DNA from: Ligustrum vulgare
Taxonomy: Eukaryota; Streptophyta; Magnoliopsida; Lamiales; Oleaceae
Direction: 5' to 3'
Length of the DNA stretch: 64,000 bases
Assembly (NCBI GenBank): GCA_963555705.1
Contig: OY743169.1
Span: 48,846,124 to 48,910,123, forward strand
Position 1 is the stretch's first letter. Each line of letters opens with the position of its first letter. Positions 23,061 to 35,725 of the stretch are shown piece by piece. A program made the translations under genes and the position numbers. The notes beneath the pieces were generated by a model. It worked only from the letters and a program-made list of their open reading frames with translations. It ran no database searches and was not told the origin of the DNA.

Positions 23061-25236
23061 TGTATGTATGTATGTATTCATATTAAATATGTGAAATTTC
23101 CAGATTTCAGTTGTTAGATTTAAACTGCGATTTTTATATATATATTTCGAAATTGAGAAATTTGATGAGGATGCTAGTATCTATGTCTAGCTGTTGAATG
23201 TATGTAAATTCAGATTTTTAGGTTATATGATTTAATTTTCAGATTTTGGAATTTAAAGGATTCAATTAGTTCTATTGTCTAGTGTGAACGGGAGTTATAA
23301 TTGGAATGTTTAGATTTGAGGAAAATTTCAAGAATTGATAGAGTTGTTATTTGATCATTTTGTTAATTTGGTTTAAGTCAAATATATTTACTTGAGGCTA
23401 AAATTAATGGGTAAGAAGATTTTCTAATTCGCAATGAAATTGGATTTTGTTTAGAATATGGCATGCTAGAGTTTGACAGAACTTTAAACCTCGTTTGAGT
23501 TAAATTGTGGATCACGTTGAAGTTTTAACCTCAGGCATGATTTTAGTTTACCATTGAAAAGTATTGTGATTATGTGTACACTAAATTAGAATTTCAAGTA
23601 ATGAGGTGGTTTTTAATTCAAGTTGTGATGAAGTTTCCATAACTTTAACCTTTGTGTAAATTGATAAGTTAGATTTCAATTTTGGCATTTAAGTAAACAT
23701 CTTGTTCCGAATGTAGTGTAATTTGTAATTGACATAATTTAAGATTCCATTTGATTTGAATTGTAAGTCACATGAAAGTATGTCTTGGGAATTTGAAAGT
23801 AATGAAAGGAAATTCTTTAGCTTTATGTGCTCTAGTCTCGATGTAAGATCACATGTGAGTTAAATTGAAGTATTAATTTCAGTTAATGTTTGATTGAGTA
23901 TTAAAATGAATAACGAATTTAATTGTCAACTAAAAGTTATACTTATTAATGAATGTGAACAATTAGGATATTTGGTACATTGACGTCACGGGCATCCGAG
24001 GCTTTCCCACTTGCAAATTCAGAACGGTAAATACTAAGGATTTCATGTAAGTAAACTTTCCCCTATTTTCATAGAAGTTGAATGTAAATGTGAAAGTTAT
24101 GTGTAAATGACTGTCGTGCAACTTACTTGCTTTGATGAATTGCATTTACATTATGAAAGCATATGTTATTGAGAAGAATGTTTAAGCATGCACATTATCA
24201 TGTCATTGCATCATCAAGCATGCATTGACATCGAAATTTGGAAGTCAAATGTTTTAAATGAAAGAAATGTGTCAAAGTGCAAGTTTGTTCAAAAGTTATG
24301 TATCCCAAGTTTTTGAAAGAATGAATGGGTGTACTTCTAGTTCATGAAAGTTGCGAGTGGGAAATGGGGCGCGGGGGACCGGCGTACCCGAATTAAGTCG
24401 CTTTGCGACGGAATGTTCAACCGTTTACGGTGGACTGTTAAACCGCTTTTGCGGTGGGAAAGTGAATGTTAAACCGCTTTGCGGTGGGAAAGTGAATGTT
24501 AAACCGCTTTGCGGTGGAAATGCGCATGTAATTTGGTTCCAAATAAGTCATTGCCCACTGTAGTCTGATTGACTAGAAGTTACATCAAGTGAGCTCACGA
24601 TGGAATGAAGTGAAGTTTTGAAATGTTAAGTGAAAGTTCGAAAAGTTTGAAAGTTCTGGAAAGTAAAGTAAATGGGGATACATACATGGAATTTTTGAAA
24701 AGCATTCATGTCATAAGCATGCATTCATGCATACAGTTTACTTACTGAGCTTTAGCTCACCCCAATCCCTCCCCAACATTACAGGTGATGAAAGTTAGGT
24801 GATCCGAGGAGAGCACTCGGCAGCTGACTCAGGCTATACCCGCATCGACTCTTTTAAAATAAAGTTAAATTAGAATTTATTTCAATTTCTAATTATTAAT
24901 CCTTTAATTCATGTATTATTGAGGTTAAAATACCTCTTATTTCATTTGCTAAAGTTTATTTACTTGGAATTGTATTGTTGAGGAGTTTGGGACTTATTAT
25001 AATGGTTTGGATGATGTTTGGGATGGAGTGAGTTGTGATGTGTATTTATAAATGGTTTTGATGTCCCTCTACAGGTTGGCTATGTCCAATTTACAGAGGA
25101 GACTCTGTCAAAAGTTTTCTAACAATTTCATAATAGAAAATGAAACGTTCAAATGTTTTAAACGATTATTTCCGCATATAATGTGAATGGAAGTTAACAC
25201 GCCTAGGTTTTAGATACTGAAACTTGGGGTGTTACA
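22248..25236 (+). repeat. 5' LTR of the 9.9-kb gypsy element
   Basis: 2989 bp. A CT-rich stretch (22630-22860) is probably the transcribed leader. There is a GTAT microsatellite at about 23030-23076 and a hairpin minisatellite at 24390-24527. Short open frames inside occur identically in both LTRs and are not genes. Confidence 0.92.
24390..24527. repeat. Hairpin minisatellite in the LTR
   Basis: Five successive small hairpins share the pattern RCCGCTTTGCGGT or a variant (GTCGCTTTGCGAC, ACCGTTTACGGT, ACCGCTTTTGCGGT, then two ACCGCTTTGCGGT). The last three units are 30-31 bp with a GGGAAAGTGAAT spacer. The same array is at about 31292-31429 in the other LTR. Confidence 0.8.
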
Positions 25237-25240
25237 TTTT

Positions 25241-25252
25241 TGGTATCAGAGC
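25241..25252 (+). promoter_or_regulatory. Primer binding site (tRNA-Met type)
   Basis: TGGTATCAGAGC stands four bases after the LTR end. Confidence 0.85.
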
Positions 25253-28200
25253 TAAGAGTTTTAAAAGCGATTCTGTAGACTTTTAAAATTATTTGAAATG
25301 GTTCGGGTATTGAGTCACGCCTCAAGTGCTTCTCCCTCGATCATCTGGTAAGTTAATTTTTGTTTAAATTATGAAATGTTAATTGATATGACAATTATTG
25401 CAAATTCTTGCATGTTAATGTGTAATGTTGTAAAGTGAAAGGTTAAGAATGTTATTAGTGAATATGACTAGTATATCTTGGTTATATTAATGAGGAAGTG
25501 AACAGGGAATGGTTATTAAAAGTTTGGGTGCCGTTTATTAGATCTTTTTGTGAAATAAGAAATGGAGATGAATGGTATATCGGATCGAGAGTATACAATG
25601 TCCAAACGAGAAGTTGAGAAGTCATCGAACTTAGTATTAAGCACTTATCATGTTGATCTCGGGACTACCCACTCATTTGATAGTCCCATAATCATAAGAA
25701 AATGGATTTACCCATCTCGGTAATTGGAGATTGAGTTTTGCTTGCCAACACATTTTTGGAGACTTTTGAACTCAAGATATGCGTTAAACGATTTCCCGAT
25801 CGTGGTAAATGGGAAGGAGTAGATGATAGATCTCATAACACCGGATATCCACGAACTTGATGTCATACTAGGAATGGAATGATTATTATGGTATAAGGTT
25901 TCAATCACTGGCTACGTTAAGGTGGTATTTGAACCTTCAAATGAAAACCTTTCTCGCCTTGTTGAGGTAAAGGTAGAACTTTTCATATCGATATTATCAG
26001 TGATGAAGGCTCGTCAATTGATGAATAAGAGTTATTAGGCCTACCTAGTTGCAATAATTGAAGTGTCTAAGGTGAATACTTCTCTCGAACAAATTTCAGT
26101 TATTCGAGAATGACTAAAGATTTCCCAGAAGATCTTTGTGATTTATCACCTAAAAGAGAGATTGAATTCGTCAACGATTAAATGCGCAACTCTAGTATCC
26201 AAGGTATAATATCGGATAGCTCCTTTGTAACTTAAAAGAGCTCAAAGTGCAACTATAGAATCTCATGGACAAAGGTTTTGTTCGACCTAGCTTTTTGCCA
26301 TGAGGTGCTCAGGAGCTATACATGAAGAAGAAAGATGGTTTTATGAGACTTTGCATAATTGATTTTAGACATGGCAAAACCAGTTTTATGAAGTTGTGAT
26401 AAGATGTTGAGATTATGAGTGATATGATTTTATTGAGACTTCTATGAGAAAAATTATGAAATTTGAGATTTAAAGATTTGATTCTTAATTATTAGGAATT
26501 AAGGAATGGATATTGTGTTTGAGTAAGTGAATTATTCCTCTATTTTGAGAGAAATTTATAATGTTGTTTGATCTTCTAACTAAGAAATTTTGGGATTATG
26601 ATTTGTGTCATATATTTATAAGTATGACTAATGGGTGGTCATTTGAGCCAATTAATGTATTGAAGGAAGTGAGATATTGATATTGGAAACTATGATTTGA
26701 AATTGTTATGTTGAGGAATTAAGAATTGATTTTCTAGGATATCAAGGTATACATGAAGTTATGTGATGACTTGATGCGTATATTGGGCAATATCAAGTCA
26801 TATTTTGAAAAGATGAGTGACGACAAGTATTATGGCGTTATTGGGAAGAATCTTAATTATTCTTGGGAACGGATTGATCACTAGTAAGGAATGATCACTT
26901 GTATTGGAGAATATTATAAATTATAAGGATATGAGATAATACTGTTGATTTATTTTGGAATTTGATCAGGAAGATATGTTAAAGATAAGATGATGATATT
27001 ATGTTGATTTGTGAATAATATGTTATTGGATATACTACATAGAGAGAATATTCAGGTAATTTCTATCGTTTTAATTATTTTGGTGGTATTTGGTGATAAA
27101 GAAGTTTTAGAGATGACAAATTATTATGGTTTGGTATGTTTTTAAAGAAATAGTAAAGATTTATTGAAATTTGGAGAGAATTTTTCATGGGCTTATAGAG
27201 ATTAGTGAAGAGACGTGATGTCATTTGGGTTACTGAATAATGACTTAAGTGATCAGCAAATATTTCTTTATACAGAGTTTAGAGGCTATGTTGAGAGCTT
27301 GCATTTTAGACCTTTGTGATGGTTAGGAAAACCATTTACCGCCTGTTGAATTTACATGTAATATGATTATTGGGATTAGTCAGTTACCATGAATGGGAGA
27401 TATTAAAAATATTTTATGGTGAGATGCCTTAAAGGAGTAACCACTTATTCAAAGTGAGAAATTGGGGACATGCGATTGAATGTTTGGGAAATGTGAATGA
27501 TTCACTGATGTACATTAAGTTTTAAATATTGATAAAAGAAACTTTATCAGGTCCTAGATTTGTACAAGTATTGCAGAAGTAATGCATCTGATCGGAGGAA
27601 GGTTTATGATAGTACATACCATGAAATTGTGGAGATTATTATTGATAGTATCTTGATTCAAAAATAAGAAATGAAATTTTAGGCAATTGTCCTTGTGGAT
27701 AGGATTTATGGAAAATGAGAATAAGACTTCACAATGATTATTTATTATGGAGTAGTATGCAGAAAGAGTGACAATGGCAGAATCCAAGATTTATTGAATT
27801 TGAGAGATTGATATAAAATCTTAGTGAGTATATTGACGTAAAAGGGTTCATGTGAAGGATATGATGGTTATTATGTTGTAATCTTAGAGAGATTGATATG
27901 ATTATTTGAGGTCAGTTGTGTGACTTTTACTTATAATGGGATTGTATTTTTGGGTTAAGTAAACTTGATGAGGAATTCTATATGAATCACAAAAGTTTTA
28001 TTCATTGGTGATAGGTCAATGATTTGTTTATAAAATACTTGGTTAGAGTATTGTTATGATGATTTTGAAAACATGGATTCTTAAATTAGTATATTGGCTT
28101 TAGTTTTAAGATGAGTATATGATGCTGAATACTTGATTACAAAATATAAGTATAGATTACAGGATTTAAGTTTGATCCTTCGATTTTAAAGGAAATGTTA

Positions 28201-29153
28201 GCATGTTCAGAAAGGATTTCGTATGTAAATCTTTCCAGAAAGATTATGTCAAAGTTTTAGTATTTCTATTGTATATTTCGGTATGGACGTCAAGTTTCAC
28301 TAATTCTGGATTACAATGTTTTATTTTGGTCAATCTTGATTTTAGTTTTAAGAATGTGATCAATCAATAAATATATTAAGGTTGAGACGTTAGAATAGAC
28401 TCTATGAAAGGCTGGAAATAGAAAGTTAGTGAATGGATTCATAAGTGGGATAATGTCGGTTGATGGTCTCCTACAACAATAACTATCAAGCTTAGATCCG
28501 TATTGAGTACTATACGATAAGAAGTGTAGATCGTCAGCTCACGAAGGTGAGCAAGGAGAAAGAAACTATTGGGTCTAGAAATAGCACAATAGACAGCAGT
28601 AGTTGTTGAAAAGATTCGTCAACAAATGAAAATTGCACAGAGTTGACAGAAAAGCTATGCGAACAAAAGAAGGAAATGTTTGGAATTCGCCAAAGGCGAT
28701 ATGATCTTTTTGAAGGTAGCTTAAATGAAATGAGTTATGAGATTCGAGAAGGAAGGAAAGTTAAGTCCGTGATTTGTTGGTCCCTTTGAGATAATTGAAT
28801 GGGTAGGTGACTTGACTTATCAGGTCGTATTGCCATCAGCAATATCGGGAGTGCACAATGTTTTTCATGTATCAATGTTGAGGAAGTGTATTTCGAATCC
28901 CTCTCATAGACTCAGTTATGAGTCATTGGATCTTTGTGAGGATCTAACTTATGAGGAAGCACCTGTGAGAATCCTAATGAAAGCAGGCAAAGAACTTAGA
29001 AGGAAGAAGGTAACATTAGTTATAGTCCTTCTGGAGGAATCATGTAGTGGAAGAGACTACTTGGGAACGCAAAGATGAAATGCGTGCCAAGTATCCACAC
29101 TTTTTGGTAACTTTTAATTTCGAGGACGAAATTTCTTTTAGGGGGTAAGGAAT
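25253..29153 (+). pseudogene. Decayed interior (gag-pol relic) of the 9.9-kb gypsy element
   Basis: Only shreds of pol can be read. A protease-end motif like DVILGME is at about 25860, an RT start (KREIEF, later KKKDGFMRLCI) at 26150-26360, and an integrase end at 28440-29090 with KSYANKR, GPFEIIE, NVFHVSMLRKC and a chromodomain-like tail. Between 26360 and 28440 the sequence is AT-rich and not readable in any frame beyond brief echoes. The element could only be copied with proteins supplied by a relative. Confidence 0.75.
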
Positions 29154-29930
29154 TGTAATACCACTTATTTTGTTTTACGTACCTTCTTGAATCTCACGTA
29201 ATTTTATGTTGATGCGATTACAAATTATGTAATTGATTATTATTATTATTAATTGAATTATTTTGCAGTGGAAGAACTTGGACGCCGGCTCGATCAATGT
29301 ACCAATTTGAAAGATTATAAATTGGTTATTTAAATTAGTTACGTGCAATTCTATGTAAATAATTGTTTTATTGCCTCAGCATGTTATTTTCTATTTTATT
29401 ATGCCAATTTGAAATTTGGGGGAAAAGTGTAGTGTCAATCGAGGGTAAATAAAACTTATAAACTTACTTAAACAAAAGAGAAGAGTTGAGGGACTGATTT
29501 GCAAATTTCAAAAGATTAAAAACCTTAACCTAACCTAATCACTCTCACTCACGCCCCTCACTCTATCTCACGATCTCACTCTCTGTCGCGGTACCTCTCT
29601 CTCCCTCTCGCGACCTCCGGCTCTCTCTCTGTCTCTCACGATCGCTCTCCCTCTCCCCGCTTGCGCACCGACACCGGCCACAACAACCCAGCCTCCACCA
29701 CTTTCCAGCCTCGGTGAGGCTCTTCTCCTTGCCACAGCGAACTCACACGAACGCACACACCCGCACGCGCAAACTCACGGGTTCACACACTGATTCACAC
29801 ACACCCAAGCACATAAATGGATATGAGATGCTATTAATTATGTAGTACATACGGAATTTCAGATTATGAGTTGTTTAGATATTTGAATTTTAAGTTGCTA
29901 ATTTGGGATTTTGGACAATGTGTGTGTGTA

Positions 29931-29966
<36 letters not shown>

Positions 29967-32138
29967 TGTATGTATGTATTCATATTAAATATGTGAAATT
30001 TCCAGATTTCAGTTGTTAGATTTAAACTGCGATTTTTATATATATATTTCGAAATTGAGAAATTTGATGAGGATGCTAGTATCTATGTCTAGCTGTTGAA
30101 TGTATGTAAATTCAGATTTTTAGGTTATATGATTTAATTTTCAGATTTTGGAATTTAAAGGATTCAATTAGTTCTATTGTCTAGTGTGAACGGGAGTTAT
30201 AATTGGAATGTTTAGATTTGAGGAAAATTTCAAGAATTGATAGAGTTGTTATTTGATCATTTTGTTAATTTGGTTTAAGTCAAATATATTTACTTGAGGC
30301 TAAAATTAATGGGTAAGAAGATTTTCTAATTCGCAATGAAATTGGATTTTGTTTAGAATATGGCATGCTAGAGTTTGACAGAACTTTAAACCTCGTTTGA
30401 GTTAAATTGTGGATCACGTTGAAGTTTTAACCTCAGGCATGATTTTAGTTTACCATTGAAAAGTATTGTGATTATGTGTACACTAAATTAGAATTTCAAG
30501 TAATGAGGTGGTTTTTAATTCAAGTTGTGATGAAGTTTCCATAACTTTAACCTTTGTGTAAATTGATAAGTTAGATTTCAATTTTGGCATTTAAGTAAAC
30601 ATCTTGTTCCGAATGTAGTGTAATTTGTAATTGACATAATTTAAGATTCCATTTGATTTGAATTGTAAGTCACATGAAAGTATGTCTTGGGAATTTGAAA
30701 GTAATGAAAGGAAATTCTTTAGCTTTATGTGCTCTAGTCTCGATGTAAGATCACATGTGAGTTAAATTGAAGTATTAATTTCAGTTAATGTTTGATTGAG
30801 TATTAAAATGAATAACGAATTTAATTGTCAACTAAAAGTTATACTTATTAATGAATGTGAACAATTAGGATATTTGGTACATTGACGTCACGGGCATCCG
30901 AGGCTTTCCCACTTGCAAATTCAGAACGGTAAATACTAAGGATTTCATGTAAGTAAACTTTCCCCTATTTTCATAGAAGTTGAATGTAAATGTGAAAGTT
31001 ATGTGTAAATGACTGTCGTGCAACTTACTTGCTTTGATGAATTGCATTTACATTATGAAAGCATATGTTATTGAGAAGAATGTTTAAGCATGCACATTAT
31101 CATGTCATTGCATCATCAAGCATGCATTGACATCGAAATTTGGAAGTCAAATGTTTTAAATGAAAGAAATGTGTCAAAGTGCAAGTTTGTTCAAAAGTTA
31201 TGTATCCCAAGTTTTTGAAAGAATGAATGGGTGTACTTCTAGTTCATGAAAGTTGCGAGTGGGAAATGAGGCGCGGGGGACCGGCGTACCCGAATTAAGT
31301 CGCTTTGCGATGGAATGTTCAACCGTTTACGGTGGACTGTTAAACCGCTTTTGCGGTGGGAAAGTGAATGTTAAACCGCTTTGCGGTGGGAAAGTGAATG
31401 TTAAACCGCTTTGCGGTGGAAATGCGCATGTAATCTGGTTCCAAATAAGTCATTGCCCACTGTATTCTGATTGACTAGAAGTTACATCAAGTGAGCTCAC
31501 GATGGAATGAAGTGAAGTTTTGAAATGTTAAGTGAAAGTTCGAAAAGTTTGAAAGTTCTGGAAAGTAAAGTAAATGGGGATACATACATGGAATTTTTGA
31601 AAAGCATTCATGTCATAAGCATGCATTCATGCATACAGTTTACTTACTGAGCTTTAGCTCACCCCAATCCCTCCCCAACATTACAGGTGATGAAAGTTAG
31701 GTGATCCGAGGAGAGCACTCGGCAGCTGACTCAGGCTATACCCGCATCGACTCTTTTAAAATAAAGTTAAATTAGAATTTATTTCAATTTCTAATTATTA
31801 ATCCTTTAATTCATGTATTATTGAGGTTAAAATACCTCTTATTTCATTTGCTAAAGTTTATTTACTTGGAATTGTATTGTTGAGGAGTTTGGGACTTATT
31901 ATAATGGTTTGGATGATGTTTGGGATGGAGTGAGTTGTGATGTGTATTTATAAATGGTTTTGATGTCCCTCTACAGGTTGGCTATGTCCAATTTACAGAG
32001 GAGACTCTGTCGAAATTTTTCTAACAATTTCATAATAGAAAATGAAACGTTCAAATGTTTTAAACGATTATTTCCGCATATAATGTGAATGGAAGTTAAC
32101 ACGCCTAGGTTTTAGATACTGAAACTTGGGGTGTTACA
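29154..32138 (+). repeat. 3' LTR of the 9.9-kb gypsy element
   Basis: 2985 bp, nearly identical to 22248-25236, including the CT-rich leader, the GTAT microsatellite (about 29937-29980) and the hairpin array. Confidence 0.92.
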
Positions 32139-32143
32139 GTTTG

Positions 32144-32990
32144 CCATAAAAATGCACTTATCCAATTTAATTGCATATTAAGAAATCCATCGGATTCTCC
32201 CATGAGCTTAATGGTTGGAAGTCTTATATTTTCTATTATTTTTTTTTCAAATTTTATTTCTGAAAATTCTGTCATTAATTTCTTCCTTTGATATGTTCGA
32301 TTTCTAGAATAAGTTTTGTTTCATATTTTTTTCTTTATAATTCATTATTTGATATTCACAATATTCTTCTATGGATCCAAGCATTAATTTTCTATGATAT
32401 ATTCTATAATATTTTAGATAGTCTTCCAATGTTTTTGTTTCATCATATTTTTCTTTTCTAACTTTCTCTTTGTCTTCTAGAATTATTTGTATTTTAGGTA
32501 ATTGCTTCAAAATTTTATTATAATATTCTCTATTTTTCTCTAATAGTTTTTATCTTTGTTTTTCTTATCGTTTTTTATTTCTTTCTTCTCTTATTTGATC
32601 TATTAAATTTATTTTTTATTCTATTATTAAATCTAATTTTTCGTTTGTTTCTATATCTAGATATCTAACTAATTGAGGATCTGCTCTATGATAATCCATT
32701 TCTATAATCTTTATATAATTCTTCTAGTATGTCTTTGTGGAATAAATCTATTATTTCGTTTATGATAAAATCTTCCTTTATTATATCGAGATTTATTAGA
32801 TTATAAATATCTTTTCTTATATCTTTGTTTAAATCTTTTAGAGTTCTTAAGATTTCTATTTTGTAATTATCGGGTAGCATTAATGTATGCATAATCATAA
32901 ATCTTGATGTATATATTATGTATTTATTTTTATTTTTTGTCATATAATATTTATCTTTTAGATCTGTCATATGACTCTGATATCATTCAA
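32144..32990 (-). pseudogene. 5' end of the pararetrovirus: priming site and N-terminal ORF
   Basis: A degenerate tRNA-Met primer site reads TGATATCAGAGTCA on the minus strand at about 32983-32970 (the usual form is TGGTATCAGAGCCA). The ATG of the first ORF lies at its edge (32970). The open part encodes a Lys/Asp/Ile-rich protein of about 94 codons to 32686; further viral frames run at 32510-32304 and on to the gypsy insertion. No known fold was recognised. Confidence 0.6.
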
Positions 32991-34763
32991 GGGGTGCTAC
33001 TATGAGCGATAAAAAATCATATAAACAAGACTATCCAAGGACTTAAATGGAGTTTTTCTATACTTTAATGGCTTATATTGTAAATTCCATGTATGAGGGT
33101 ATTTTAGTAAGTTTGAAGAGTCAAAGTCTATTTTCACAATCTTATGATTTCAAAGTCTATTTTACAAACTATTATGATTGTTGATACTATTTGTGGATAT
33201 TTCCCTATTATATTTTCATCCTACTAATTAGGTCATAATAGTCAACTAAATATCAATAAGAGATTCACAAAATTTCAGTTACTAAATGTAAATAAGAATC
33301 TACTTATAAGGCACAAAATTTTGGACTACATGAAAATAATTACTAACAATATCTTGATGAGTTAATTTCACAAAATACCACTCAAGTATCGGCGAAATTT
33401 CAAGTATATCACTAAAGTTTAATGATTACACAATCTGCCAATCAAGTTCCAATTAATTACTAAAAATGTCATTTTGTTGACTCCTTATCCAAAAATTGGC
33501 GCAAACAATCCCTAATGTTTGGAAAAATTGCTAAAATGGTTCTTAATGTTTTATTTTGATATAAAATTCCTTATTTTTTTTGTCTAAATTAACAATAAAG
33601 TGGTCCTTTTTATTTCAATGACCAATATTCTTATTTTTAATAGAAAATTTTACAATTGAATCATAGCATTTACAAAAGTACAATTGAGTCAGTTAACAAT
33701 TTTTATTTTTTTATATTTAGTTAATTAAATTAGTATATTAGTTTTCTTCGTAAGAATCAAATTGCTCAAATGGATAATATACATGTAAATTGATTTTAAA
33801 AGAAATTGATTTTTCGGCCAAAAGGCCCTGAGGTTCGGTGATTACAATAACCACTTAATCCTTCATTGAGCAATCCACTAAATTGGATTCACGCTCAAGT
33901 TCCACTGGGCACATAAATAAGTTCATAACATTACAAGATCAACACCAAAACTCCCAAAAGAACCCCCAAAGCACCGAAGCAATACACGGCCAGACAAAAA
34001 TTGAAAATCACTAGGATTAAAAACCTTTACTAATGATTCACACCTATGGAAATATAACTCTTCACAAAGAAAATAATTAATGAAAGAAAGAAAGAAAGAA
34101 CAACATATTTTGATCTCAACAAGAAATCGCTCGAACACTCTTCAAGCTCTAAAATTGCCTAATTTTGAGAGAGAAAGTGGAGCTCGTGTTTTGATTCTGA
34201 AAACCAAAAGTTGGGGGTGTTATAAGACCCATTCTAGTCCGTCCAAGTAAATAAATGGATAACATTTATTTGGAATAGATATTTTAAAAGAAATTGATTT
34301 TTGAAAAGAAAAAAATTATTTTTTACTCGAATAAATCTCTTCAAAAATCAAATAATATTTTTTAATATAATGTTGTATATTTGAAATTTTGCTAGCACTT
34401 GAATAATATTTTGTGAAACTAACCCATATCTTGACATATTGAGTGGCTAAACATGATTATTCTAGACGAATAGAAAAATACATAAAGAATTTAAATCTAA
34501 GGCATAAATATTAAAATTTTAACATTAAATCAGTATTTTTTTCCCACATAAAAAAAAATGTTATTTTTTGTAGTACTGTTCATCGTGAACAGTAATTCAG
34601 TTACTGTTCACGCGAATGGTTTTTTTTTTTCCTGTGGTGCATCTACACACATGGATAAAATATAATTACACAAAAATCATATTTGCAAGACCAAAAAAAA
34701 AGAAAAATGCACATAACGAGAAGGAGAATAAAAATATTCTTTAGTCTACAGAAAGAAAATCTT
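32991..34763. other. Non-coding stretch between pararetrovirus and a gypsy primer site
   Basis: No gene was seen. The right part (about 34200-34763) probably belongs to the interior of the minus-strand gypsy whose primer site is at 34764-34777. A 19-bp hairpin ACTGTTCAtcgTGAACAGT lies near 34575-34593, followed by another ACTGTTCACG. Sequence at 33360-33640 looks like a decayed repeat but could not be assigned. Confidence 0.4.
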
Positions 34764-34777
34764 GGGCTTTGATACCA
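34764..34777 (-). promoter_or_regulatory. Primer binding site of a minus-strand gypsy element
   Basis: The minus strand reads TGGTATCAAAGCCC, three bases after the LTR end at 34781. It shows that the LTR piece 34781-35724 once acted as a 5' LTR. Confidence 0.65.
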
Positions 34778-34780
34778 AAC

Positions 34781-35724
34781 TATAACGCTCCAAATTTCTA
34801 AAGAGTTTTAAAATTTAAAGCGTTACCAAATTCAAAATTGTTATTTATTTGTTTTGAATAATCCAGAACATAACATGATTTCATAAAACGTGATTTTTGA
34901 TAAAATAAATATTTCCCTTTGTAATTTAAAGAAAATATCAATAATTAAAAAACACTTAAAAGAAATAGCATCACATAACATTCAAATAACATAATTCAAT
35001 ATTAACTTAAAGAAATATAATTATGGCACAATGGTAAGTAGCTAAAAGATGAAAAAAAAAAAAGAATACTTCAAAAGTCTTGACATAAATAATGATAAAT
35101 CTTGCAATTTATATTTGTAAATTTTTTACTTGACATCCCATTGGCACCCACTTATCCAATCTTCCATACGTCCAACACGACCATATTAATATGAAAATTT
35201 GTAAGTAAGAGTGAGTATTTAAAAATACTCAATAAGATAAGTGCAATTCTAATTCATCATAAAAAATATAAAGTACATTCATACCAAACATTTTTCCTCA
35301 TTTAGAGTAGTTGACTGCGATAACAACTAGCTCAAGAAATTACTTAAGAATCCTCAAATTGATCCCGAAGGATTTAAAATAGAATCGACCCAAAAGCCTT
35401 ACGGCGTTAAAAGGAAAAAAATATAGATATCATGAAAAATTAGAATTAAACCACTTGCACATAATGTATCTTATCTCAATAGATCAAACGAATTTGCAAA
35501 TAAAATCAAACTGCCAGGTTTTTCTAAAAATTTCCTCTCTGCCGACCGATGTGGACTTGTGTACAGAAATATATTTTGTGTGATGATTCATCTAACTTTC
35601 TTCCGGTATTTATAGATGAAATTATTCGTACAAAGATAGAGTTATAATAAATTGATGATTCAAAAAATGTGAACCGGATAAAGGCGAATTAGAATAGGAT
35701 TGTGACTGATTTCGAATATCATGT
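34781..35724 (-). repeat. 3' portion of a gypsy LTR, split by the Sirevirus insertion
   Basis: Sequence at 35515-35720 matches the reverse complement of 49640-49815, which belongs to the same LTR family. The rest of this LTR continues at 46783-47248 on the far side of the Copia element. The LTR end (minus strand GCGTTATA) lies at 34781, next to a primer site. Confidence 0.7.
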
Positions 35725-35725
35725 T

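Larger units (their letters stand above)
22248..32138 (+). mobile_element. Complete 9.9-kb Ty3/gypsy element with young LTRs and dead interior
   Basis: LTRs 22248-25236 and 29154-32138 both begin TGTAATACC and end GGGTGTTACA. A perfect GTTTG duplication flanks the element (22243-22247 and 32139-32143). A tRNA-Met type primer site TGGTATCAGAGC lies at 25241-25252, and GAGGACGAAATTTC plus a purine run precede the 3' LTR. By eye the LTRs differ at only about seven substitutions and in a GTAT repeat length. The 3.9-kb interior has no open gene. Confidence 0.92.
15694..33000 (-). mobile_element. Endogenous pararetrovirus (Caulimoviridae), degenerate and interrupted
   Basis: Viral sequence is in three pieces: 32990-32144, 22242-21382 and 20487-15694 (all read leftward), about 6.5 kb in total. 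The gaps are a complete gypsy element (22248-32138) and a hAT-type element (20488-21373). Domain order is an N-terminal ORF, coiled coil, coat protein with zinc knuckle, 30K-type movement protein, retropepsin, second retropepsin, then RT-RNase H. Coat protein ahead of movement protein fits cavemovirus or solendovirus relatives better than petuviruses or badnaviruses. Stops and frameshifts occur in most parts, so it is an old, inactive copy. Confidence 0.85.

Noticed and set aside
23030..23076. GTAT microsatellite as a regulatory element
   Set aside because: Simple repeat varying in length between the two LTRs; nothing indicates function.
24390..24527. CRISPR-like repeat array
   Set aside because: Plant LTR; no unique spacers, and units are simple minisatellite copies.
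24351..24563. Small frame with repeated CGGKVNVKPL, also at 31253-31474
   Set aside because: It arises from the hairpin minisatellite in the LTR; a repeat, not a protein gene.
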